From NCBI GenBank assembly GCA_965208065.1, contig OZ242313.1:3100001-3164000 (forward strand): a stretch of DNA of 64,000 nt, given 5' to 3'. This DNA comes from Bin103 sp002238925. GTDB taxonomy: Bacteria; Spirochaetota; Spirochaetia; SZUA-6; Bin103. The notes under the pieces are model-generated. The model was not told where the DNA came from, ran no database searches, and saw only the letters and a list, made by a program, of their open reading frames with translations. The position numbers were made by a program, and so were the translations under genes. Below, one piece after another: positions 1 to 8,465 of this stretch. The number at the start of each line of letters is the position of its first letter. Position 1 is the stretch's first letter.

Positions 1-1401
1 CTGCTCTACGACACCGCCGCGCTGCTGAACTCCTGGCTACAGGACCTGGCCGCCGAGCAGGAGCCGAACGGCAACGTACCGTTCGTCATCCCCTCGGTCC
101 TGCCGTCGAGTTTCACCGCCGCCGGCTGGGGCGACGCCGCCACCGTGGTGCCGATGACCCTGAGCGAGCGCTACGGCGACCTGGAGGTGCTGCGCCGCCA
201 GTACCCCTCCATGAAGGCGTGGGTCGAGCACGTAAGGGGCATCTGCGACGACCGCCGGGTGTGGGGAGACGGCTTCCAGTTTGGCGATTGGGTGGACCCG
301 AAGTCGCCGCCCGATGCGCCGGGCGACGCCCAGACCGACTCGTCGCTGGTGGGTACGGCGTGGTTCGCACGCTCCGCCCAGATCGTCGCCGAGGCTGCCG
401 ACCTGCTCGGCGAACCGGACGATGCCGCCGCATACCGCACGCTCGCCGCCGAGGTGGCCGCCGGCTTCCGCGCCGAGTTTGTGGCCCCGAATGGACGCGT
501 GGTAAACGACAGCCAGACCGCCCACCTGCTGGCGCTGGCATTCGACCTGGTCACCCCCGAGCAGCGCCCGGCCACCGCCTGCCGGCTCCGCAGGCTGATC
601 GAGAAGGAAGGCCACCGGCTCTCCACCGGCTTCCTGGGCACGCCCTGGCTGTGCGAGGTGCTGACCCGCATCGACGACGACGACATGGCCTACCGGCTGC
701 TGCTGCAGACCGAGTTGCCGTCATGGCTGTACCCCATCACCATGGGCGCCACCACCATCTGGGAACGCTGGGATGCGATGCTGCCCGACGGCTCCATCAA
801 CCCGGGCGAGATGACCTCGTTCAACCACTACGCCTACGGCGCCGTGGGCGCCTGGCTGTACGAACGCATGGCCGGGCTGCGCCAGCACCACGCCGAGCGC
901 GGCTGGCGGCGGCTCGTGGTGGAGCCGCACCCCGGTGGCGGCATGCGATACGCAAAGGCGGCGGTCGAAACCCCCTACGGCCGCGCCGAGTCGAGCTGGC
1001 GGATCGACCACCACGACGGCGACGCTCCGTCCATCTTCACGCTGCGCGCCGTGGTGCCCGCCAACACCACCGCCGAGTTGTGGCTACCGGGCGCTACCGA
1101 GGCTGTCGAGGCCGGCTCGGGCACCCACGAACTGTCCGTCGAGCTGAGCGACGCCCAGCGACGCCGCTACCTGCCGAGCCGCGAAGGCGCACGCCTGCAC
1201 CTCGATTCGGCGCTGGCGGAGGTGGTCGCCGACCCGGCGGCACGGCAAGTCCTGGTCCGCCGGCGCGCCTTCGGCGTGCTGATCCGCATCCAGGGCGACC
1301 GGATTCCCGACATGTCGCTGCGCGACGCCCTGCAGTCGGGCCGGCGCCCGGCCAGCCCCAAGCAGCTCGACGACATCGAACAGGACCTCATCCGGCTGTA
1401 A
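1..1401 (+). CDS. alpha-L-rhamnosidase (GH78), 5'-truncated by window edge
   Basis: The open frame runs from the first base to TAA at 1399-1401, giving 466 residues of the C-terminal part; the true start lies outside the window. It belongs to the bacterial alpha-L-rhamnosidase family, which removes terminal L-rhamnose from plant or bacterial glycans and glycosides. What shows this is the six-hairpin barrel signature GWGDAAT at about residue 42, the SERYGD segment after it, the TIWERWD motif near residue 255 that carries the family's conserved catalytic Glu, and the SFNHYAYGAV motif just after. The last 120 residues look like the usual C-terminal beta-sandwich domain. An ATG or GTG inside the frame (near 145) is not the start, because conserved sequence continues upstream of it. 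It is followed by a convergent sulfatase gene 27 bp away. Confidence 0.9.
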   Translation: MLYDTAALLNSWLQDLAAEQEPNGNVPFVIPSVLPSSFTAAGWGDAATVVPMTLSERYGDLEVLRRQYPSMKAWVEHVRGICDDRRVWGDGFQFGDWVDPKSPPDAPGDAQTDSSLVGTAWFARSAQIVAEAADLLGEPDDAAAYRTLAAEVAAGFRAEFVAPNGRVVNDSQTAHLLALAFDLVTPEQRPATACRLRRLIEKEGHRLSTGFLGTPWLCEVLTRIDDDDMAYRLLLQTELPSWLYPITMGATTIWERWDAMLPDGSINPGEMTSFNHYAYGAVGAWLYERMAGLRQHHAERGWRRLVVEPHPGGGMRYAKAAVETPYGRAESSWRIDHHDGDAPSIFTLRAVVPANTTAELWLPGATEAVEAGSGTHELSVELSDAQRRRYLPSREGARLHLDSALAEVVADPAARQVLVRRRAFGVLIRIQGDRIPDMSLRDALQSGRRPASPKQLDDIEQDLIRL

Positions 1402-1428
1402 CACCACGGCGTGAGCTGACCGTCCGCG

Positions 1429-2847
1429 TCAGCTCGTGCCCCACTCCGCCCACTTTTCCGGGTCCGCCCACTGCTGGCCCACCTCGACAAAACCGCGGGC
1501 GCCGCGGGGTCCGTGCTCGAACGGGTCGCAGGTAGCCTCCATCCAGCGGTGCAGGCGCTGCTCCATCTCCTGTACGACCGGGCGCGCGGCCGCCGAGTAC
1601 GCCAGATTGTTCATTTCGAGCGGGTCTTCCTGGCGGTCGAACAGCCACGGGCTGCGCTCGTTGGCATACCAGCGGGCATAGGTGTAGCGCGCGGTGCGTA
1701 CGGCGCGCCAGCGGCCCACCCAGCCGTAGCGGTTGGGCCAGCCGTTGGCCATGTTCATCAGGTACACCGACTCGCTCGCGCCCGGGGCATGCGGCGGGTC
1801 CGCGGGCACCGGCTGCCCGCGCCAGACTCCCGACAGGTCGCGGCCCTGCAGGCCGGCCGGCGCCGGCACGCCGCACGCGCCGAGCAGGCTCGGCACGATG
1901 TCGATGGCGCCCATGAAGGCATCGCTGCGCGTGCCCGGCGGGGTGTTGCCCGGCCAGCGGACGACGAACGGCACGTGGGCCGAGTCCTCGTACGGGGTGG
2001 CCTTGGAGGCACGGCGGGTATTGTGCAGCCAGGTGTCGCTCGGCTTGCCGTAGCCGTGGGCGCGGACGTGGTCGCCGTGGTCGGAGGTGTAGCACACGAT
2101 GGTGTCGTCGGCGATCTGCAGGCGGTCGAGCGCCGCCAGCAGGCGGCCCATCTCCACGTCGAGCCCGGTGCAGCAGGCGTAGTAGTCGGCCAGCTCGCGG
2201 CGGGCGTGGTCGGCCAGGGCATCGGGAACGTTGGCCGGCAGGTCGACCGTGGCCGGATCGTAGCGCTCGATGGAGTCGGGAAACTGCTCGTACGGCCAGT
2301 GCGGAGGCCGCCACGACAGGAACAGGGCAAACGGGTCGTCCGGCCGCTCGGTACGATGACGCTCCATGTAGCGGATCGCCAGGTCGGTCTCCACGGTCGG
2401 TCCCCAGCCCGGAAAGGCGACCGGTCCACGCTCGTTCTCGTGGTAGGGCTGGTCGAAGTAGCCGCGGCCCATGCCGACCGCGGCCAGGTAGTCGATTCCG
2501 TACCTGCCCTCCTCGGTGTACGGCGGTTTGCCGAGGTGAAAGGTGCCGACGTGGGCCGTGCCGTAGCCGTGCTCGCGCAGGGTCCCCGGCAGTGTGGGAA
2601 TATCCCGCCGCGGCCGGTACTCGTTGTCGATCACCCCATTGCGCCAGCCGAACTGGCCGGTGAGGAGAATGGCCCGGTACGGCGAGCACAGCGGATGGTT
2701 GGAGAACATGTTGTCACAGACCATCCCGTCGGCTGCCATCCCGTCGAGCACGGGAGTGCGCACGACGCGGTTGCCGTTGGCGCCGAGGGCGCTGTAGCGC
2801 TGCTGATCCGAGAACACGAACACAATGTTTGGTCGCCTGCTGCTCAT
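1429..2847 (-). CDS. type I sulfatase (alkaline phosphatase superfamily)
   Basis: 472-residue sulfatase that would hydrolyse sulfate esters on glycans or other small molecules. The N-terminus RPNIVFVFSDQQ holds the first metal-binding Asp (residue 14). The segment HPLCSPYRAILLTGQ carries the catalytic Cys (residue 54) that is normally converted to formylglycine. Here the core is C-S-P-Y-R instead of the canonical C-x-P-S/A-R, although the essential Cys, Pro and Arg are kept. TSDHGDHVRAHG, near residue 265, gives the second metal-site Asp and His. No clear signal peptide is visible, so location is uncertain; related enzymes are often periplasmic. Length is normal for the family. It is divergent from the FGE-like/sialidase gene (83 bp between start codons) and convergent with the rhamnosidase, which fits a glycan-degrading locus. 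Confidence 0.9.
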   Translation of the reverse strand: MSSRRPNIVFVFSDQQRYSALGANGNRVVRTPVLDGMAADGMVCDNMFSNHPLCSPYRAILLTGQFGWRNGVIDNEYRPRRDIPTLPGTLREHGYGTAHVGTFHLGKPPYTEEGRYGIDYLAAVGMGRGYFDQPYHENERGPVAFPGWGPTVETDLAIRYMERHRTERPDDPFALFLSWRPPHWPYEQFPDSIERYDPATVDLPANVPDALADHARRELADYYACCTGLDVEMGRLLAALDRLQIADDTIVCYTSDHGDHVRAHGYGKPSDTWLHNTRRASKATPYEDSAHVPFVVRWPGNTPPGTRSDAFMGAIDIVPSLLGACGVPAPAGLQGRDLSGVWRGQPVPADPPHAPGASESVYLMNMANGWPNRYGWVGRWRAVRTARYTYARWYANERSPWLFDRQEDPLEMNNLAYSAAARPVVQEMEQRLHRWMEATCDPFEHGPRGARGFVEVGQQWADPEKWAEWGTS

Positions 2848-2930
2848 GCCCGCAGCCTACCCCCAACAGCGCAAGCGATGATACCGGCGCCCATTTCCGG
2901 CATACTTCACACGATCTTGGAGGACATACC

Positions 2931-4877
2931 TTGACCACTACGACGGGCATACGGCTGCGGCGCATGGAGGCCGGTTCGTTTCTGATGGGGAACGACCGGG
3001 CACTGCCCGACGCACTGCTGTCACCATCCTGCTTCCGGCACGGCGATTTCGACGAACGGCCCGTGCACCGGGTTACCATTACCCGTCCGTTCCACCTGGC
3101 CGAGTGCCAGGTCACCAACGCCCAATACGAGATGTTCGACCCGGCGCACCGGGAGTTGCGCGGAAAGCTCGGATTCTCCACGGACGACGACGAAGCGGTG
3201 GTGTTCGTGAGCTGGCATGACGCCGCCGCCTACTGCCGCTGGCTGTCGGAGCGGGAGGGCGCCGTGTTCCGCCTGCCCACCGAGGCGGAGTGGGAATACG
3301 CGTGCCGAGCCGGCTCCTCTACTCCGTTCTCGGGCGGCGATGAGCTGCCGTCCAGGGCTGCCAAGAACCAGCGCCGCACCTGGTTTCCAGACCGGTCGCG
3401 CACCACCGGGGAAAACGTCGTTCCGCTCCACGTCGGGCGCACTGCCGCCAATCCCTGGGGCCTGTTCGACATGCACGGCAACGTCGAAGAGTGGTGCCTG
3501 GACTGGTACGGACCGTACTTCGAGCGCGACGCGAGCGACCCCGTTGGCGCGCCCGAGGGCGATTTCCGGGTCACCCGCGGCGGCAGCCACTCGACCGAGA
3601 CCTACTACCTCCGGTCTTGCAACCGTGCGGCAGCGCTGCCGGAAGAACGCAACTGGCTGATTGGGTTCCGAGTGGTGTGCGCCGACTACCCGGTGCCGCC
3701 GAGACCGGCTCGCAAGGCGCCGGTGGAGCTGCACGGAATCAATGTGCTGCAAACCACCGCACCGGAAACGCCAGTCACCGACGAGGCACCGTTGTTCCGG
3801 GGGCCGGTCCGCTACGTGCACGTGCCTCCCCGTTCCTACGGCCCGCTGTTCAGCACGCACAACCACGACCCGGCGATCTGCCAGTGTCCCAACGGCGACC
3901 TGCTGGCCATCTGGTATAGCTGCGTCGAGGAACCCGGCCGGGAACTGGGCATTCTGGCCAGCCGTCTGCGCGCCGGTACCGATTCCTGGGAGCCGGCGTC
4001 GGTGTTTTGGGACGCCCCCGACCGCAACGACCACGCACCCGCCCTGCTGAGCGACGGTGGGCGGCTGTACCACTTCAATGGCATGTCGGCCGCCGCCACC
4101 TGGGGCCCGCTCAGAACCATCCTGCGCACCTCCGACGACAGCGGCGCCACCTGGAGCCCGGCCAGGTTCATCAACGCCGAGCACGGTCCGCGCCAGATGC
4201 CGATCGCGGCGGCCTTCACGCTCCGCGACGGCACCCTGGTGCTGCCGTGCGACGCCGTCAGCATCGGTGCCGGCGGCACGGCCCTGTGGATGAGCGCCGA
4301 CGGCGGCGACACGTGGCGCGACGCCGGCGGCACCATCGCCGGAATTCACGCATCGGCGGTGGAGCTTGCCGACGGCCGGCTGCTGGCATTCGGGCGCGGC
4401 GACGAGGTGGACGGCACGCTGGCGATGAGCGTTTCCGCGGACCGCGGCAAGACGTGGCAATACTCGTCGAGCCCGTTTCCTCCCATCGGCGGCTCGCAGC
4501 GGCTGGTGCTCAAGCGCGTGTGCGGAACCTGCCACGCCGGCACCGATCCGATTCTGCTCATCTCCTTCGCCAACGCGCCGGCCGACGCCGCCGACGCCTT
4601 CACCGTCGACGACGGCGGCGGACGCAGAGGCGTTTCCGGCATGTTCTGCGCAGTGTCCTTCGACGATGGCCAGACCTGGCCGTTTCGCCGCCCGGTCAGC
4701 GACGGCGGACCCGGCCGCGTCATCGAAGCGATGGACGGAATCCCGTGCACCATGGGCCCCGAGAACGCCGAGATAAACGGCTACCTTACCGCCTGCCAGT
4801 CCGCCGACGGCCGCATCCAGCTCATCACCAGCAGCAACCACTATTCCTTCAACCTACCCTGGCTCGTGCAGCGATGA
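2931..4877 (+). CDS. fusion of FGE/SUMF1-like domain and sialidase (BNR) domain
   Basis: 648 residues from a TTG start at 2931. I chose it because a GGAGG lies eight bases upstream and homology begins right after it. Residues about 5-260 form a formylglycine-generating-enzyme-like (SUMF1/EgtB fold) domain with FLMGND, FRLPTEAEWEYACRAG, NPWGLFDMHGNVEEW and VTRGGS landmarks. Residues about 290-640 form a six-bladed sialidase-like domain with four Asp-box motifs: SDDSGATW near 400, SADGGDTW near 455, SADRGKTW near 502 and SFDDGQTW near 577. The two cysteines that true FGEs carry after RGGS are absent (Thr and Arg-like positions instead), so copper-dependent sulfatase activation by this domain is doubtful. 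It could be a carbohydrate-binding or structural module. No signal peptide is seen. The gene lies divergent to a sulfatase. Confidence 0.85.
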   Translation: MTTTTGIRLRRMEAGSFLMGNDRALPDALLSPSCFRHGDFDERPVHRVTITRPFHLAECQVTNAQYEMFDPAHRELRGKLGFSTDDDEAVVFVSWHDAAAYCRWLSEREGAVFRLPTEAEWEYACRAGSSTPFSGGDELPSRAAKNQRRTWFPDRSRTTGENVVPLHVGRTAANPWGLFDMHGNVEEWCLDWYGPYFERDASDPVGAPEGDFRVTRGGSHSTETYYLRSCNRAAALPEERNWLIGFRVVCADYPVPPRPARKAPVELHGINVLQTTAPETPVTDEAPLFRGPVRYVHVPPRSYGPLFSTHNHDPAICQCPNGDLLAIWYSCVEEPGRELGILASRLRAGTDSWEPASVFWDAPDRNDHAPALLSDGGRLYHFNGMSAAATWGPLRTILRTSDDSGATWSPARFINAEHGPRQMPIAAAFTLRDGTLVLPCDAVSIGAGGTALWMSADGGDTWRDAGGTIAGIHASAVELADGRLLAFGRGDEVDGTLAMSVSADRGKTWQYSSSPFPPIGGSQRLVLKRVCGTCHAGTDPILLISFANAPADAADAFTVDDGGGRRGVSGMFCAVSFDDGQTWPFRRPVSDGGPGRVIEAMDGIPCTMGPENAEINGYLTACQSADGRIQLITSSNHYSFNLPWLVQR

Positions 4878-4956
4878 GGCTCCTTGGATCGCTGTCCAGG
4901 GACGGAGGGGCTGGCCGCTGCGATGCGACGGCGGGTAGGGTAACGGCGGACATACC

Positions 4957-6012
4957 ATGACAACGAAGAAACTGGCGCTATTGGGGGCGAGTCACATTCA
5001 CACGCCTGGGTTCGTCGATATGCTGGCTGCCCGCACCGACGTGTCGGTGGCGGCCGTGTGGGATCCCGATCCGGCTATTGCCACGAAATACGCGGCCAGG
5101 TTTCAATGCCGTGCCGCACCCGACCCGGCGACGGTTCTCGGCACGCCGGATCTGGACGCGGTCATCGTGCTGTCGCAGACCAATCGCCACGAAGAGCTGG
5201 TGCGGCAGATCGCCCGCGCCGGGAAGCATTGCTTCGTCGAGAAGCCGCTTGGCATGGGACTCGCCGACGCCAGGAACATGCTGCAGGCGCTGGAAGCCGC
5301 GGGCGTGATTTTCCACATGGGGTACTTCAACCGCACCATCCCGGCGCACCGGTTGCTGAAGCGGCTGATCGCCGAGCAGGCGTTCGGCGCCATCAGCCGC
5401 ATGCGGCTGGTGTTCGGCTCGCCCGCGGCGATCAACGGCGTATTCCGCGGCGACTGGGAGTGGATGGCCGACCCGAAGCAGGCGGGCGTCGGCGCGTTCG
5501 GTGACCTGGGCACGCACAAGCTGGACCTGCTGCTGTTCCTGGTCGGCGATACCGCCCGGCTGGAAGCAGTGACCGCCGCCTTCTCGCGCCCCATCGGTCG
5601 CTATCCGCGCGGTGAAGAGTGCGGCGAGGCGATCCTGCACTTCGACAACGGCACCATCGCCACCCTGGCGGCGAGCTGGGTAGACCTGATCGAGCCGGCA
5701 TCGTTGCTGATCACTGGGACGAAGGGCCACGCGGTGATCCGCAACGCCCCCGGGATGCCGCACAACGACTGGGACAACGAACTGTTCCTGCTGACCGACG
5801 CCGTGCACGGCGCCGCCGGTAAGGAACCATGGACCGACCTGCCGGCCGCGCTGCCGCGGCCGCTGGAGCAGTTCATCGACGCCGTCGTCCAAGGCAGGCG
5901 GGACCACTTGGTGAGCGTGCGCGATGCGGCGTATAGCAGCTACGTGATGGAAATGATCTCGACAGCGGCGGACGAGCGGCGCTGGCTGCCGATCGACCCC
6001 GCCGCCCTGTAG
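4957..6012 (+). CDS. Gfo/Idh/MocA-family NAD(P)-dependent oxidoreductase
   Basis: 351-residue dehydrogenase of the Gfo/Idh/MocA family, cytosolic, likely acting on a sugar, inositol or sugar-derived ketone. The N-terminal Rossmann strand reads LALLGASHIHTPGF, and the cofactor-contacting EKPLG lies near residue 96. The C-terminal half has the family's alpha/beta fold with WMADPKQAGVGAFGDLGTHKLDLL, including the conserved DxxxHxxDL arrangement. It starts 79 bp after the FGE-like/sialidase gene on the same strand, and the nine bases before both start codons are identical (GGACATACC), so the two are probably co-expressed and related in use. Its stop codon sits in the loop of a strong hairpin (5994-6023). 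The substrate cannot be named from sequence. Confidence 0.9.
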   Translation: MTTKKLALLGASHIHTPGFVDMLAARTDVSVAAVWDPDPAIATKYAARFQCRAAPDPATVLGTPDLDAVIVLSQTNRHEELVRQIARAGKHCFVEKPLGMGLADARNMLQALEAAGVIFHMGYFNRTIPAHRLLKRLIAEQAFGAISRMRLVFGSPAAINGVFRGDWEWMADPKQAGVGAFGDLGTHKLDLLLFLVGDTARLEAVTAAFSRPIGRYPRGEECGEAILHFDNGTIATLAASWVDLIEPASLLITGTKGHAVIRNAPGMPHNDWDNELFLLTDAVHGAAGKEPWTDLPAALPRPLEQFIDAVVQGRRDHLVSVRDAAYSSYVMEMISTAADERRWLPIDPAAL

Positions 6013-6023
6013 CGGCGGGGTCG
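5994..6023. terminator. strong hairpin between convergent genes
   Basis: Perfect 12-bp inverted repeat (CGACCCCGCCGC at 5994-6005 and its complement at 6012-6023) with a 6-base loop that contains most of the TAG stop of the dehydrogenase gene. It lies between that gene and the convergent desaturase gene. There is no T-run, so it may terminate only partially or act as an mRNA 3' stabiliser for either strand. Confidence 0.55.
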
Positions 6024-6028
6024 GAGAG

Positions 6029-7204
6029 CTATCGCCCGAGTACTGCGGGGGCCAGATCTCCGATGGAGCCGCCTAGCGCGTCCGAGCTGCGCGCGTCGGA
6101 TGCGGCCAGCGCCTGCGCCCGGGTCGGCACCGGCGTGTCGTACTGATAGCCGGAATCGGTGCGCTGGCGCTTCCAGGCGGTGCGCATCTCGCGCCAAGCG
6201 CCGACCAGGGTGCGCGGCGGCGGGCAGTCGGCGGCGATCGCGCGGCTCAGCTTGCGCAGGTTGTAGCACGGCACGCCAGCGTACATGTGATGCTCCATGT
6301 GCCAGTTCATGCGCCAGTACAGGAACGATGAAAGCGGGTCGATCCTGATGCTGCGCACGCACTTGCGGAAGTCGGCAATGTTGTCGCGCAGGCCGCAGTG
6401 CATCGGCATGAACACCAGGTAGCGCCACCAGTTGGCCGCCGCAACCGGCAGGCTGATCAATACCGGCAACAGCCACAGCCCGGAGGCGGCCCCCACTACC
6501 AGCACCGAGCCGTGAAAGAGCAACAGGATCCGCGCCCAGCGGATCGACTTGCGCCGCTCCTCGGGATGCGCCTCGTACAGGGCGGCGATCCACTCCTGGG
6601 CGTGCACGCCGACCGGCTCGGTGTCGCCCACCGTGTCCGCCCGCAGCGGCAATCCGAGCGCCGCGGTCACGGTGTAGCGCAGAATCGGCCACAACCCGCG
6701 GCACATCGGCCCGCCGGCGATGTTGACCGTCAGCAACTGCAGGACGTACAGCCAGCGCAGCGTCGGCGACTGCGGCAGCACGACCTCGCGGTCGCCGTCC
6801 GGGTGCAGCGTGTAGCGGTGGTGGTAGGTGTGGCTCAGCGCGTAGTCGTGGAAATTGAACCAGGCCAGCGGTGCGTAGATGCGCAGGAACACGCGGTTGA
6901 GCCGCTTGGTCCGGAACACCGTGCCGTGGTCCAACTCGTGGCAGGCGGCGCTGAGGAAACTCCCAAAGGTGCAGTGGAGGTAGAGCGCGACCGCGAAGCC
7001 GACCCAAGCCTGCTGCAGGAAGAGGTACCAGGTGAGCGTTGCGGTCGCGGCGAGCAGCGCCAGGTTGCCGAGCGCCTGAAACCAGCCCTGCAGGTCGCTG
7101 CGCTGCATCAGCCGGCGCAACTCCTGCGGCTCGATCGGGCTGCGATACCAGCGCACGCGCTTCGTGCGGGTAACCTCGTTCAACGGTGACCAGGCAGCGG
7201 GCAT
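6029..7204 (-). CDS. membrane fatty-acid desaturase family protein
   Basis: 391-residue integral-membrane di-iron enzyme of the fatty-acid desaturase superfamily (desaturases, hydroxylases and related lipid oxidases). All three histidine boxes are present: HELDH at residues 89-93, HTYHH at 125-129 and HMEHH at 302-306. Hydrophobic spans lie around residues 44-62, 67-85, 150-165 and 225-262, giving the usual paired-helix layout between boxes two and three. The enzyme needs O2 and an electron donor, which indicates an aerobic or microaerobic host. The gene is transcribed toward the Gfo/Idh gene and is divergent from the fructosamine kinase gene. Which lipid it acts on (acyl chain, sphingoid, carotenoid or other) cannot be told. 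Confidence 0.9.
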   Translation of the reverse strand: MPAAWSPLNEVTRTKRVRWYRSPIEPQELRRLMQRSDLQGWFQALGNLALLAATATLTWYLFLQQAWVGFAVALYLHCTFGSFLSAACHELDHGTVFRTKRLNRVFLRIYAPLAWFNFHDYALSHTYHHRYTLHPDGDREVVLPQSPTLRWLYVLQLLTVNIAGGPMCRGLWPILRYTVTAALGLPLRADTVGDTEPVGVHAQEWIAALYEAHPEERRKSIRWARILLLFHGSVLVVGAASGLWLLPVLISLPVAAANWWRYLVFMPMHCGLRDNIADFRKCVRSIRIDPLSSFLYWRMNWHMEHHMYAGVPCYNLRKLSRAIAADCPPPRTLVGAWREMRTAWKRQRTDSGYQYDTPVPTRAQALAASDARSSDALGGSIGDLAPAVLGR

Positions 7205-7279
7205 AGTTCCCCCGAAACGAACTTAACTGAACAGCCCGCACCCGCGCAACGCCGATTCGACCGTCCGGCAGCCACAAGC

Positions 7280-7291
7280 GCACAATTGTGC
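7280..7291. promoter_or_regulatory. 12-bp perfect palindrome in divergent intergenic region
   Basis: GCACAATTGTGC, a perfect dyad, lies in the 95-bp divergent gap between the desaturase and the kinase-family gene, nine bases before the latter's TTG start. Position and symmetry suggest an operator for a dimeric regulator; no cognate regulator is encoded nearby. Confidence 0.35.
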
Positions 7292-7299
7292 CATGATGG

Positions 7300-8199
7300 T
7301 TGCGCTTGTCTCATGGTTTGAATATCGAACCGCTCCGCAGAGCTGTCGAGCACCATGTTTCCGAACATTTCGGCCGCGTGTGGCGAGCAGTGCGCGTATC
7401 GAGCAAGTCCGAATCGGCTTCGCACCCGGCTGCGATTCTGTCCGATGGAACCGATTCCGTGTTTGTCAAATCAGGTGAAGGTCGAACTGCTCACGATCAG
7501 TTCGACCGGGAAGCCGCCGGACTTCGTTTCCTTACCGAGCGGACCGGCGTGCTCACGCCGACGGTCATAGCCGTTGCCGAGGCCGAGGCCGTTACCCTGC
7601 TCATCATGGAGGCGGCCCATACCGTCGAACGCGGACCGCCGCAGTGGCGGCAGATGGGCCGCGCCCTGGCGCGGATTCACACCGTAAAGGGGGACCATTT
7701 CGGTTACCACACGTACTGCTATTGGGGAGACTTCCGTCAGGACAACGCGCCGCTCGATGATTGGGCCGAGTTCTACTGGCAACGCCGAATAGCACCCCGG
7801 CTGACGGCAGCCATGGACTCCGGTCACCTGCCCGTGGAGCTGGCGGCTCAGGTGGAAAAACTGCGGGTTCGTCTGCCATCGCTCTGCGGCAACCGGGTAC
7901 GCCCGTCCCTGCTGCACGGCGATGCCCATCAGAACAACTTCCTTTCCACGCCAGACGGCCCGGTTCTGATCGATCCTGCCATTTTCTACGGCCACCCGGA
8001 GGTCGATCTGGCGTATGTCGACTTCTTCGCCCCGGTATCCGAGCACCTGCTTGAGGGATACCGGGAGATCGCACCAGTCGACCCCGCCTATGCAAGGAGG
8101 CGCGAATTGTGGCTCATACCGGCCCGGCTGGCGATGATCGAAGTGCTGGGGCCACGCCAAGTGCCCAAACTCGCTGCCGCGTTGCACGGCCTGATCTGA
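7300..8199 (+). CDS. fructosamine kinase family protein
   Basis: 299 residues from TTG at 7300 (a TTG at 7318 is an alternative; neither has a clear ribosome site). Members of this family phosphorylate ketosamines or ribulosamines formed by protein glycation, starting their removal. Family features visible are DREAAGLRFL (ATP-side helix, about residue 69), the catalytic-loop LLHGDAHQNNF near residue 204 with His-Gly-Asp, and VLIDPAIFYGHPEVDLAYV near residue 222 carrying the metal-binding Asp. The C-terminus FxxYREIAPVDPAYARRRELW is also typical. The stop lies 4 bp before the 3' end of the convergent tRNA-Arg gene. A general phosphotransferase on another small molecule is possible, but the fit to fructosamine kinase is good. 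Confidence 0.85.
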   Translation: MRLSHGLNIEPLRRAVEHHVSEHFGRVWRAVRVSSKSESASHPAAILSDGTDSVFVKSGEGRTAHDQFDREAAGLRFLTERTGVLTPTVIAVAEAEAVTLLIMEAAHTVERGPPQWRQMGRALARIHTVKGDHFGYHTYCYWGDFRQDNAPLDDWAEFYWQRRIAPRLTAAMDSGHLPVELAAQVEKLRVRLPSLCGNRVRPSLLHGDAHQNNFLSTPDGPVLIDPAIFYGHPEVDLAYVDFFAPVSEHLLEGYREIAPVDPAYARRRELWLIPARLAMIEVLGPRQVPKLAAALHGLI

Positions 8200-8203
8200 G
8201 TTG

Positions 8204-8277
8204 CGGGCAATGCGGGATTCGAACCCACGACCTCTGGCTCCGGAGGCCAGCGCTCTATCCAGCTGAGCTAATTGCCC
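8204..8277 (-). tRNA. tRNA-Arg (anticodon CCG)
   Basis: Read on the minus strand this 74-nt sequence folds as a canonical tRNA: acceptor stem GGGCAAT paired with ATTGCCC, D-arm with AGCTCAGCTGGATAGAGC, anticodon stem CTGGC/GCCAG around loop CTCCGGA giving anticodon CCG, and TPsiC arm GTGGGTTCGAATCCCGC. It decodes the CGG arginine codon, which is useful in a high-GC genome. The 3' CCA is not encoded (the genomic sequence after the discriminator G is CAA). Confidence 0.97.
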
Positions 8278-8294
8278 TTTTCGCCGGTCCGGCG

Positions 8295-8357
8295 ACCGGC
8301 CTAACCTACCCCACTCCACCCTGCGGAAGCAAGCGGTGCGAGACCGGTTAGGCCGGT
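8295..8357. repeat. 12-bp inverted repeat pair, possible terminator arm
   Basis: ACCGGCCTAACC at 8295-8306 and its exact complement at 8346-8357, separated by 39 bases, in the gap between the tRNA gene and the end of the binding-protein gene. It could form a long hairpin ending the transport operon transcript, or be a site for a regulator; there is no T-run. Confidence 0.35.
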
Positions 8358-8433
8358 ATGGACCGGTGACGCCGGATGGCGCCCGGAACCACGCGCCTGA
8401 TCGACGCAGAAGGTCCGGACGCCGCCGGCCAGG

Positions 8434-8458
8434 CTGCGCGCTCCCATGGGAGCCGCAG
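8434..8458 (-). terminator. stem-loop just downstream of binding-protein gene
   Basis: CTGCG / CGCAG flanking the perfect palindrome GCTCCCATGGGAGC (one bulged base), seven bases past the stop codon of the minus-strand binding-protein gene. It lacks a T-run, so 3'-end stabilisation or Rho-associated termination is as likely as intrinsic termination. It matches the stem-loops found after the other five binding-protein genes here. Confidence 0.55.
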
Positions 8459-8465
8459 TAGCCGC

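Noticed and set aside
8201..8280. tRNA-Arg as an integration (att) site for a mobile element
   Set aside because: No integrase and no repeat of the tRNA 3' end were found in the window; the flanks are ordinary metabolic genes.
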